Shown here: positions 22,059-31,261 of the stretch, piece by piece
Layout: each line of letters begins with the position of its first letter
Position numbering within the stretch: the stretch's first letter is position 1
NCBI GenBank assembly: GCA_001600055.1
Contig: BCIV01000002.1
Location: 376,287-440,286, forward strand
DNA: 64,000 nt
Reading direction: 5' to 3'
Source of the DNA: Filobasidium wieringae
Lineage: Eukaryota > Basidiomycota > Tremellomycetes > Filobasidiales > Filobasidiaceae
Program-made: the position numbers and the translations under genes
Notes under the pieces: model-generated
Databases searched by the model: none
What the model was told of the DNA's origin: nothing
Seen by the model: the letters and a program-made list of their open reading frames with translations, nothing else

Positions 22059-23048
22059 CTATAAACTCATCGGACTGAACCCTTTCAGGACCTTCTCCAA
22101 CCCCACCCCGGCGATCCCAGCACCTACCAACCCCCAAACCCATCCGTTCCCCAGCTCCCTCCACCCTGGCCAGAAACCGTTCTTCTGCGCCTTCCACAGC
22201 CCTAGTCGTTCGTATTTCTCCGAAGACGTTTGCTTGTACCGTTCGGCTTGGGACGTTTCGTTCTCCTTATCACCCCCGATGAAACGGAGGAAGAGGTAAT
22301 TCGTCATGGGTCCGAGGAGGGAGAAAGGGTTCAAGAACCCATCAAACCATAGAAGGAGGGGGAATGAGGAGTGAACCAAGGCGTCACCTAGGTAGTTTGG
22401 ATGACGGACGATGGACCATACGCCTGAACGTTGTAACCCGGACGAGGAGGGGGAGGATTGGTGCGATGCTAATTGCCAATCGGCCAGGATTTCCATGGTC
22501 AGGCCTGAAGTGAAGAGTGCGATTGCCAGGTTGTGAATCCAGGGTGCGTAAGAGCCTGGAGGGGAGGGGAGGGAAGTGGTCATGGCTCCGAGAGGGGTGG
22601 ATAGGGGGATGGACCATGAGAGTGAGATCAGGGATTGAACCACCGTCTCCATAACAAACCCGAGGGCGATCGTGGTGTTCCATTCGGAAGGTTTAGTATC
22701 CATGGGAGAATACCGAGGATCATCTTTTCCTCCTCGTCAAATGAAACGGGAGACGATCCTGTAGAACAACCTCGAACCCCATACGGTGACTCCTCCTAAC
22801 ACCAACTGTTGAGTCCACGGAAGACGTTGTAAAACGACCTTGACCGGTGTGCCGGTACTCCAGACCGGTCTTAGCGCATGGAACCAGGCGTCCAGGACGA
22901 GACCGGAAGGCCATAACCAATCTTTGAGTTCCATCTTCCGGGTGGTACGTGCTACTCCATAAGTACCCAAGCTCAAGGCGGAGTGGATCGCGAGGGAAGG
23001 GGTCAAGGCGTTGTGCAGTACGCCTAGGGTTGTGAAAGCCGGCGACAT
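22059..23048 (-). pseudogene. DUF1295 (steroid-reductase-like) membrane protein with in-frame TGA
   Basis: DUF1295 proteins are integral membrane proteins distantly related to 5-alpha steroid reductases and isoprenylcysteine methyltransferases. One continuous minus-strand frame from ATG 23048 to a stop at 22059 encodes the whole family profile but is broken at 22737-22739 by TGA after GSRLFYRIVSRFI. Family sequence resumes at once in the same frame with RGGKDDPRYS, then membrane helices and the conserved WSIVRHPNYLGD motif. There are 103 codons before the stop and about 225 after. No GT-AG or GC-AG intron that removes the TGA keeps frame. Options: a nonsense mutation, an assembly error, or readthrough (the context is TGA C). 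Labelled pseudogene for caution; the downstream half shows no other damage. Confidence 0.7.
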
Positions 23049-23427
23049 GGGGGGCTGTAGGTGGTAGCTGGATGTGAGGTCGAGGGAGGGTGTCAAACAA
23101 ATGAGTAAATAGGGGTAAAATCAAACGGGGAATGTCGAGACTGAGCGATGTACTTTTTTGGTTATCTACGTTGTCGAGCAAGTGGATGATGATGTAATCT
23201 CACACATGAAACGTAAACAAACCGCGGATGCAAAAAGAAGATGTGATCAAAACACGTGAGAAAGTGGAGCGATAACGAGTACCCGTTTTGCAATTCATGC
23301 GATCTCACCTGCTCATGCGTTCTCATGAACATCTGTGAATTATCGACCTCCTCGACAAGAATCGATCGACCTCGACCATCGATTTTCAACTCTCAACCAG
23401 CTCTGAAGCATCATCAAATCAACCAAA
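23049..23427. promoter_or_regulatory. Divergent promoter between DUF1295 and mL59-like genes
   Basis: 379 bp shared by two divergent genes. It contains an ACACGTGAG E-box at 23252-23260. The side nearest the mL59-like gene is rich in short A/T and pyrimidine tracts. No gene seen. Confidence 0.45.
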
Positions 23428-24053
23428 ATGAGGTCCTCATCCCTCGCTCTCCAAATGGTCTCCACCCCCATCTCATCCAGCTCCAAATTCGCTCCATCCC
23501 CCCTCGCACGGTTGATCCGGACGCACATCATCTCCTCCCCCTCCTCCTCCCTCTCCTCCCCATCCACCCCGTCCACCCCGTCCGGCTCTTCCCCTGACCT
23601 CCAACCGGGCCCGATCACCCTCCGTATCCCAAACCCTTTCGCCAATAACCGTCTTTCCCTCCGAACACAATCCGACCTCGTCAAGACGTACCCATCCACC
23701 TGGCTCCCTCCCTCCCTCAAGAACCCCGAGGGCAGTGCGGTAGTGGACTACGAAGCCGACGGGATCCGGGTTCACTGGACGGGTGGGAATTTCGCGGATC
23801 TCAAGGGGAAGGGGGTGAGACCGGGGGAGAGGAAGACGTTCAAGGGGAACAAAGTCGATAGGGTCGCGAAAGCTCGGAGGGAGGAGAGCAAGGTCAGGAT
23901 GGAAGGGATGGACAAGAGGATAGAAGATTGGAAGCAGGCGAGTCGGAGCACCGTTTACCTCATTGCTTTACCGTACTGACGACGACACCTCTCACGCTCG
24001 CACAGACTAAACGGGACGTCAAGCAGAACCTCAAATCGTCACTCCCCTTCTGA
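23428..24053 (+). CDS. MRPL25: Mitochondrial large-subunit ribosomal protein mL59 (Mrpl25-like)
   Basis: Probable component of the mitochondrial 54S subunit. Exons 23428-23937 and 24006-24053 give 185 residues. The N terminus is Ser/Arg-rich without acids, like a mitochondrial presequence. NPFANNRLSLRTQSDLVK matches the NPF...YSxRxQAxLVK signature of fungal mL59. A second basic helix (KTFKGNKVDRVAKARREES) and the C-terminal SLPF end, which I recall from basidiomycete members, fit too. The intron needs a GC donor (GCGAGT at 23938); the nearest GT alternative stops almost immediately and loses the conserved end. The pyrimidine-rich region before the ATG and the short length match other mitoribosomal genes. 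Family call moderate because mL59 is poorly conserved. Confidence 0.6.
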
Positions 24054-24241
24054 TCCCCATCTCGCGGGCTTTTCATGTATATAACCCACGCATAACATAT
24101 GTATATCCTCCTTTTCCAAGGGCATTGAACGAACCACGAGCCCAGGTCGTCTAAGCACCCACCCCGCTCAGATCCTACCACTAGCGAGATTCTCATAACC
24201 TATCCCGTCCAACCCCTCGATCAATCGCCCTCCAAAGTAAA

Positions 24242-26450
24242 TCAAACCCAAACCCGAGCCGGAGCCGACTCACAACTCGCCCTATAATCCAATTCGTTTT
24301 CCTTCCATTCCAACCCCCCCTGAAACCCCGCGACGGTGGCGTGCACGATCGACTGACCGGACTCGATCGGTTTATCGCCCGAGAGTTCCCAGAACATGGC
24401 GCCCCCCAGGTCGTTCTGGTCAATATACTGCGCCTTGCGGTGGGCCAGGGCGGGCGTATCGTACGTGATCAGACGACCGTTTGACCTGAAAGACGGATGC
24501 GCGAGATGGGTTTGAGTCGTTTTCCCCCTCGGGGCGGAAGGTATGTGACCGTCAAGCGGACCGAGACTGACGGTTCGAACGACCAAGTGGCACCCAACGC
24601 CTGATCCTCCTGCGCTTGAGAACCGGGTAGGGGGAGCGCTTTGTAATCCCAATTCCCATCCTCCCATGAACCCGGTCCGATCCCTGTCCGCGCTCGAACG
24701 TCGTCAGAAAGGGTGTACGTGGATGGTTTACCGCCCAGGGGACTGACCGTTGAACGATCGTCCGATCCCGTGAGTGGCCATGAACGATCTCCCATAGAGC
24801 GGGATCCCTGGTCCGTCCCCTCGCCAGTCAGTCAACTACCCCCATCTGAACCGCGGTTCCCTTTCTCACCGACGACCAGTTTATGGGAATCCACCCCCCG
24901 TCCCAGATAAAACCTCACGGCATCGTCCACCGAGATCCCCCCCGCCGATCTGGAGTATAAATTAGACTGATGATCGCTCACCGAATCCCAACCGCCTGCG
25001 AACTGTTTCCACGAGGGCCGGTTTTCACCATCAGCTCACAGCGTCTTTCTCTCCGCACACCCCCCCGTCCCGCCCAAGCAAGGAAGCAAGCGGTGGCGCT
25101 GGCGGTGGGACGACTCACATCGTAAGCCATCAAGTTCCAAAAACTGACCACCCCGTCCATCCCGTGCACGTCCAACACCTCCCTCTGAGCCGGACCGCAG
25201 GGGACGGCCACGGTCAGTTCGTACGCCCCGGCAGCACCACTCGTACCGGCACTGGTACCGGGGGGCCTGTTCTTCGACCTGGCGAGGGTGTCCAGTTCGG
25301 CCCGGCAGGTACGGAGGAGATCGGTGTACGCCGCGGCTTCGGTGCGGTTTTGAGGGTATTCCCAGTCGATCTAGGGGGCGTGGGTGGGGGTCAGGGGGGT
25401 GTGAAGGGTGTGAAAGGGTTGAGGTGTGAAAGGGTTGAGATGGGAGGGTAGGACGGGGGGACTTACATCCAGTCTATACCGTACCGTACCGTACCGTACC
25501 GTACCGTACCCAACCGAGAACCAACCCAGTCAGCTTCTTCCCAACTTCCATCCCCTCAAGAAAGACCGCGACGAGCCACGCCGCGCTCACCCATCGAGTC
25601 CCAGATCCTGTACCAGCCTGACGGCGCTCTTCCCGAACTCGGTCCTCTTCCTTGGATCTGTGAGGCATGCGAAGTTGCTGCGGTACGAGTACCCGCCTAT
25701 GCTGAGGAGGATTTTCAGGTTGCTTTTTGGCGGAAAGGAGGGGCGGGAGGGGGGTTAGTTGTCAGAAGAGATGGGAAAAGGTGGGACGTGAGGGGACGAA
25801 CCGGTTGATCCGTTTCAACCGATAGAGAGCGGCGAAATTCCCATACAACTTTCTTCCTTCTTCCCATGGTTCGTCATCGTGATGGATCTGTCCCCCGAGC
25901 GCGGTCGTACCATCAAAAATCAGAATCAGCTCTCCCTTTCGAACGAACGATCAGAGGATCCAAAGAACCTAGGTCGCGGGCTCACTTCAGTATCGGCCCA
26001 AGAATCGGTCAAGACGACCGTCCCCGTGTCCGGCTGGACGTTGGCGAATGCGTAATTGACGTGCGTGAGGGAATGGATGGGCAAAGAGGAGGGGAGGTAT
26101 TGGCGATCGTAGATTCCCCAGTTGGTCTGCGTCGCGGGTGCGGGTGGTGGGCGGGTGAGGTGAGTACGGGGTGGGAGAGAGGGAGGAGGGGCAAGACTGA
26201 CAAAGTATCCGACACTGCGTCTGCCACTTTGACGAGGTTGAATCGGTTGAATCGGTCTCGAATGGTGAGGAACAGGCGGAGGAGCATTTGCACCGTCACC
26301 CGCCTCACCCGATCCCCATTGGGCCAAGAACCGTCTCATCGTCCCAGCGTCCGAGTACACCGAGTATTCCACCGAGTATCCCAGGTAGACCCAACCGAAT
26401 AAACCCGATAAAAAGGATGCGACGAGCGAGAATCGATTCATCAGATTCAT
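24242..26450 (-). CDS. GH18 chitinase, membrane-anchored or secreted
   Basis: Hydrolyses chitin in the cell wall. Ten exons: 26450-26202, 26126-25986, 25887-25802, 25722-25591, 25473-25467, 25370-25119, 25002-24870, 24807-24748, 24683-24572, 24485-24242; 471 residues, all phases consistent. An N-terminal hydrophobic helix ([19 protein letters not shown]) is a signal or anchor. Then [37 protein letters not shown], the catalytic DGLDIDWEYP (DxxDxDxE with the acid Glu), [22 protein letters not shown] and [12 protein letters not shown] follow in GH18 order. The catalytic motif is split by two introns around a 7-nt exon. A TATA-like box lies about 70 bp upstream (26516-26524), which favours the ATG at 26450 over 26579. 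No chitin-binding module is visible. Confidence 0.92.
25390..25440. repeat. Imperfect GGTGTGAAAGGGTTGAG tandem repeat
   Basis: Two to three copies of a GTGTGAAAGGGTTGAG-like unit lie in the chitinase intron between the microexon and the exon that carries the catalytic Glu. On the coding strand they form its pyrimidine-rich tract. Confidence 0.6.
25467..25473 (-). other. 7-nt microexon of the chitinase gene
   Basis: On the minus strand ACTGGAT, flanked by ..TATAG and GTAAGT. It supplies the last base of Gly plus Leu and Asp of the catalytic motif DGLDIDWEYP. Skipping it would shift the frame. Confidence 0.8.
25476..25511. repeat. (GTACC)n pentanucleotide repeat
   Basis: Six perfect GTACC units plus partial copies, directly beside the microexon. 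On the minus strand (GGTAC)n runs into the TATAG acceptor, so the repeat replaces the usual polypyrimidine tract. Confidence 0.9.
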
Positions 26451-26660
26451 CAAAGTCGAGTGATCAAAGCTGTGTACCAGGTCGTCCAGTTTACTCCCGA
26501 TATGGCTCTTGACCGGATATAAACCCGGACACGCGCACTTCTGGATGTCCGGGGATGGACGATTCGTCATACCCAACAATCAACGTTCGACCTCTTTGAT
26601 CTCTCTCTCTCTCTTCTCAAAAGACGAAAACAACTCGACTCGGGCTCGACGGTTCGAATA

Positions 26661-26998
26661 ATGTCACCCCCCACTCCGTACAGACCCAAGTACCCCCAAC
26701 CGTTCTCCCTCAGACAAGCTATCGACCTGGACGTCCCGATCTTGAACGACGGCAAGCCCCCCCCCCTTTCTCGCTTCTTCCAACGAATCAACTAACCTTT
26801 TCACCGCGCATCAACTCGAAATAGAGATCCAGAGGATAACCCGTTCGATCGGAAAACTGATCGAATCTAACCGGGAGATCGGGCGGTTCGTGCTCGACCT
26901 GGAGGGCGAGGGCGAGGCGGACGAGGCGGACGAGTTCCGGGCGGTCGTCAGGGAGAATGAGCAGACGATGTGAGTCCCCTCTCCCTCTCCCTCTCCCT

Positions 26999-27033
<35 letters not shown>

Positions 27034-27386
27034 CCTCTCTCTTTCGGGACCACGGTGTGACACATCGACTGACCGCCCGTTTTTTGTGACGCGTGACGGA
27101 CAGAGCGATCCAATCGGACCGAATAGATCTGCTAAGAAGAGCGCTGCAGGAGAAGATCGGGATGGACCTGGGGAACGATCATTACCTTTCCACCCCCCTT
27201 GTCCTTCCCGCGTCCGATCCCACTCTTGATCCCCCTCCCACGTCTAATGCCACTACCACTCCCACTCCCAACCCCGACCCAGAGCCATTACAATCACCCA
27301 CCACCACCACCCCTGCCAACGACCGACCAACCAACCCCCCGCCCGATCCTCATCAGGCAGAAGAACAGGGTGGGATATACCTGTAA
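26661..27386 (+). CDS. Small coiled-coil protein of unknown function
   Basis: Exons 26661-26751, 26825-26969 and 27104-27386 give 172 residues with matching phases. I do not recognise a named family. The first ~30 residues (PQPFSLRQAIDLDVPIL) and the following amphipathic helices, with heptad-like Ile/Leu spacing (EIQRITRSIGKLIES and AIQSDRIDLLRRALQE), suggest a conserved helical bundle or coiled coil. The last third is low-complexity Pro/Thr/Asn. The first intron requires a GC donor (GCAAGC at 26752); only this keeps the helix in frame. The second intron contains a long (CT)n tract. Its promoter is shared with the chitinase gene, 210 bp away. Likely a conserved cytosolic protein; role unknown. 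Confidence 0.65.
26977..27044. repeat. (CT)n / (CTCTCC)n microsatellite in an intron
   Basis: About 68 bp of CTCTCC hexamers followed by pure CT dinucleotides, just after the GTGAGT donor of intron 2 of the coiled-coil gene. Confidence 0.9.
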
Positions 27387-27610
27387 CCCCACACTGCGTG
27401 TCGCTTGTCGCTTGTAATGCATGACCGTATGACCGTATGAACCATATACCCCCCCTCGTCCCCTCGTCCCTCTGGTTCTGAACAAGTTCCTATCCCACGC
27501 CCGAAAATGGGAATACCGAGAACGCCATCCCGAAAGAACATACGAGTACAACATCGAGAAAGGAGAAGAAAGAGGTTAAAGGGTAAAGGCTAAATCGAAT
27601 CCACCACCTT

Positions 27611-27640
27611 GTCACGTATCGCGTATCACGTATCACGTAT
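27611..27640. repeat. CGTATCRCGTATCA short tandem repeat
   Basis: Four near-identical 10-bp units (CACGTATCGCGTATCACGTA and on) in the convergent gap between the coiled-coil gene and the monopolin gene. It may be the 3' UTR of either. Confidence 0.7.
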
Positions 27641-27642
27641 CG

Positions 27643-29458
27643 CTAACTCTCGACCATCCCCTCCCCCACGTCCTCCACCTCCCCACCTTCGTCCTCCCCC
27701 TCCCCGCCCTCGCCCTCACCCTCGCCCTCGTTGGGATCACGCATCATCCGATCCTTCAAGCTCTCCCAAAACTCCCACCCCTTTTCCATAGTAGTCACGA
27801 ACCCATCGGCGAAAACGCCCAGTCGATCGACAAACCCCCCGTCCTTCTCCAAAGACAAGGCGATCCGGTCCGGGTGATACTCCATCTGTTTCGTGTAGAT
27901 CCACGAGTTGGTGTTCGGCTTGAGAGGGTCCGGGGTTGCTTTCTTGTAACACCGGAGTTTGAAGTTGAGGCCTGCGGGGGGGGGGGGCGTCGCAGGGTCA
28001 ATGAAGGGTTAACAACACGGGTTCGGGGGACACGCCGTGCCCGACTCACTCCTCCCCTCGATCGTCTGGATACAATTGAACATGACCTCCTCCCCACCAC
28101 TCGGCGTCCCGGTCTTCTCGATCCGGACCTTGTTGACGAGCAGGTTCGTCAGGTCTTCGTAAAGCTGGATGACCTTTTCGTTCTCTGCCAAATCGGTCGC
28201 GATCTCTTTGGCGTTCGTAGGGCCCGAGGTCGTCCCCGAGAGCGCCAACGCGGTCGCTCGTTTTTCCGCCAAGGTCAGGGCCGAGCGGGATTGTTGGATC
28301 TCGAATTCCAGGTCGGTCTTGAGGGTCGTCACTGTCCGCCGTGTGCGTGTGTCAGTAAGATCAGGTGGGGTACGGCGTGCGGGAAAAAGGCAGGCGGTGG
28401 GAGGGCTCACCTTCCGTCTCCTTCTCCTCGACCTTTGTTTTCAACCGTTTACACTCGGCCTTGAACCTCTTCAACTCGAGCTCCATCTCTTCCCCCTTCT
28501 TCCCCGCCTGTGCGTCCGGTACGGGTGCAGGTGCAGGTACGGGTACGGGTCCGTTCGCCGTCGCCCCCGTCGAGGTGGCCACCGCGATCCCCCCCACCCT
28601 TCCATGATCGAGCCCGTTCTCCAACCTCTCACACCGTTCCCTCATCTTCCTCAACTCCTCCCGTCCCTCGCTCACCCTCGCGGTCAACGTGGAATTCAAC
28701 CCCTCCAACCCCGCGATGGTCTTCTCCTGAACCTCCAGTCGAGCGTCCGTCGCCGTCTTGTACTTTAGATGTAACCTCTCCTCCGACGAGTGACGGAGGG
28801 ATTGGAGCGTCGTGAATTGGAAGGAGAGGTGGTCCCTCTCTTCCGTCCGGCGAGTGAGCTGGGTTCGGAGCTGTCATTCCGGGTGATGCAGATGGGGGGA
28901 GTGGGGTTCAGGAAACGGCCGAGAACGATGGGATGGGATGAAGCGGGAAGACGAGACGAGACGTACCTTGATGATCTCCTTTTCCAATTCCCCCACCGAA
29001 GCTCCCTGGTTCGTCCTCTTGGTCTTGGTAGAGGAGACGGATCTGTTAGGTCGTTGGTTCTCTTTATCATGTTCCTTCTCCGATAGTTCCATCCGATCGT
29101 CTTTGTCGTCCTCCTGGTCATCGTCGTCGTCGTTTTTGTCGTCGTCGTCGCTGTGATCCTGGACGACCTCCACCCGTTTCTTCCCCCTCTGAACCTGGGC
29201 GGGCGGTATTTTCCTAGACTTTGCCATCGTCGTCCCCGTCGTCCCCGTCGTCCCTGCCGTTCCCGTCGGAGGAGCAGCCTTTGATCTAGCGGCCTTGGGC
29301 GCACGGGACGGGATTTTCTTGGGTTGTTTGGGTTTATCGGATCCGTACCCTAATCGCCAGTCGGTCAGCCGTGTGTTTGCGGTAAAATGTCTGAGGTTGG
29401 ACTGGGACTTACCACCTAGATCATCCTCATCGTCTTCACTCGAATGATGGTTCTTCAT
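27643..29458 (-). CDS. Monopolin subunit Csm1/Pcs1
   Basis: Csm1/Pcs1 forms the V-shaped core of monopolin, a nucleolar and kinetochore complex that guides kinetochore orientation and rDNA stability. Exons: 29458-29413, 29349-28967, 28870-28411, 28331-28050, 27971-27643; 499 residues, phases agree. The N-terminal third is basic and acidic low complexity with a long Asp run (DDDDKNDDDDDQEDD), typical of nucleolar proteins. A long coiled coil follows, about residues 145-330. The C-terminal globular domain has VIQLYEDLTNLLVNKVRIEK, FNCIQTIEGRSLNFKLRCY, MEYHPDRI and the hydrophobic GWEFWESL. This matches the Csm1 C-terminal domain. The tail is a Glu/Gly repeat. It is divergent from the hydrolase gene, 275 bp away. 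Confidence 0.78.
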
Positions 29459-29567
29459 CGCTGATCGTTGTCAGTTAATTTGAACGTTGAGATTATCGAA
29501 AGTGATGGAAACGTTTGAATGATTTGTTTACGAGTCGATCGTCAGGTTGTTTACTGTTTGACAAGCG

Positions 29568-29582
29568 CGCGCTTCTATTTGG
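29568..29582 (-). promoter_or_regulatory. CCAAAT + AGAAGCGCG element
   Basis: Minus strand CCAAATAGAAGCGCG, followed by further GCGC, 110 bp upstream of the Csm1/Pcs1 ATG and about 150 bp upstream of the divergent hydrolase ATG. Near-copy of the elements at 10544-10558 and 40557-40571. Confidence 0.45.
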
Positions 29583-29715
29583 GCAGAGAGGGATAGGTCG
29601 ATGACGTGTACAAGCGAACGGCAACGTCGAGCTCGTTTGTCATCTCGAACGATCTCGACCTCGTCGACATTCTCGCTCACTCTCACTCTCACTCACCGTT
29701 CACTCACTCACCGCA

Positions 29716-29723
29716 TCACGTGA
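29716..29723. promoter_or_regulatory. TCACGTGA palindrome
   Basis: E-box in the divergent Csm1/S-formylglutathione hydrolase promoter, 11 bp before the hydrolase ATG. One of five copies, all in intergenic DNA of this window (also 33785, 51011, 53647, 63390). Confidence 0.5.
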
Positions 29724-29733
29724 TCAGCCAACG

Positions 29734-31127
29734 ATGTCTCCCCTCACACTCCAATCATCCAACAAAGCGTTCGGAGGGACGCTCAACAAATATTCTTACA
29801 AGTCGGACGCTCTCGCTGGGTTGGAGACCTCTTTTAACATTTACCTACCCCCCGCGGCTTTGGACGGACACAAGGTGCCTTCGATCTACTAGCAAGTCCC
29901 TCTTTCTCTTGTGCTCGTGTGTATGGTCATCGGGACAGCTGATACTCCCCGGAGCAGCCTGGCAGGACTGACTTGCACGGAAGACACCGGACCTCAAAAA
30001 TCAAACCTCCTCTCCCCCGCCTCGACGCACAACCTCGCCCTCGTCTTCCCCGACACCTCCCCCCGCGGCGCCGGGATCGAGGGGGAAGAGACCGATTGGG
30101 ATTTCGGCACGGGCGCGGGGTTTTATCTGGACGCCGACAAGGGGGGGTACAAGGGGGTTTATAGGATGGAGACGTTTGTCACGCGGGAATTGAGGCGGGT
30201 GGTGGAGAAGGAGTTCAACGTGGTCAGTCCCCCCCGTCGGTCGGACCAAGTCGGGTGAGGGGGGAGAGGTTTATGCGGAGTTTTCGAGTTTCGTAGGACC
30301 CGGAGCGGACGTCCATCATGGGTCATTCGATGGGAGGTACGCTGCATGCCCGCCCGTTCATCCTCTTATCTCTTAACACCCAGTGACTCCGATCGTGATA
30401 GGACACGGCGCGCTCTCGCTCTACCTAAAGAACCCCGGGTCTTATAGATCCGCCAGTGGGTTGGCTCCTATTTGGTAAGTCCCCCCTGCGCGTTTCATTC
30501 CCACTCCCCCGCTTATCCGAAAACCTGACGGCCCGTCCGCTCCCTCCCTCTCTTTTGCTCTTCACTTTTGATCATCAACCGATCAATCGATCACCCCCCA
30601 ATCGTTCGCACGCCCACGCCCAAAGCAACCCAACCTCCTGCGCCTGGGGTCAAAAAGCCTTCCACGGGTACCTGACCGACCCAGCCCAAGGCCGGTCAAA
30701 CGACACGACCCTCCTCCTCCCCCATTTCCCGCGCGACATCCCGCTCGCCCTCAAGTTGGATTACGGGACGGCCGACAAGTTTTACAACGAGGGGCAACTC
30801 TTGCCGGAGAATTTCCAGCGGGCCTTGGGGGAGTTGAAGAGGGACGGGGACGGGGTGGAAGGGGAGGTGGTGGAGGTGGGGAGGAGGGAGGGGTATGATC
30901 ATTCGTCAGTTGCCGCGTTTCGTTCGTCGAGGAGAGGGAGAAACAAGAGGGGTTGATTCCGTTTGACTTTACGCTCTTTTCGCTTTTTTCACCTTTTTAC
31001 TGTCCGACTTCGGACTTCGACTTCGACTTTGACCTTGATTTCGACTTGACCGGCGGACAGGTACTTTTTCGTCAGCACGTTCGCACAGGAACACGTGGAA
31101 TTCCACGCAAAGCATTTGAAAGCTTGA
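29734..31127 (+). CDS. S-formylglutathione hydrolase (esterase D)
   Basis: Cytosolic serine hydrolase that converts S-formylglutathione to formate and glutathione in formaldehyde detoxification. Exons: 29734-29891, 29958-30222, 30297-30336, 30402-30474, 30626-30904, 31061-31127. Landmarks: YYLAGLTCTEDT at the oxyanion region, DTSPRGAGIEGE with DWDFGTGAGFYLDA, the nucleophile elbow MGHSMGGHGAL (Ser of GHSMG), ICNPTSCAWGQKAF, LKLDYGTADKF (Asp of the triad) and YDHSYFFVSTFAQEH (His of the triad). All triad residues are intact. The first intron must use a GC donor (GCAAGT at 29892): it joins Tyr codon halves exactly at YYLAG. Length about 290 residues, as usual. Very firm call. Confidence 0.95.
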
Positions 31128-31261
31128 GGAAAATGTGGGTTTGGATTTGGACTTGGTTGAAAATGAAAAGAAATGGAATGGAATCAAAAGAATGGATGTG
31201 GATGTGGATGTGCGATGGGGATGTATTACAAATGAATCAAATAGGGAGGTTCGGGTTCGGG

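Noticed and set aside
24242..26450. Chitinase as a pseudogene because the catalytic motif is split
   Set aside because: All junctions have proper splice signals and phases once the 7-nt exon is accepted.
26451..26579. Upstream ATG at 26579 as chitinase start
   Set aside because: It lies upstream of the TATA-like box at 26516-26524 and would add a Cys-containing stretch before the signal/anchor helix.
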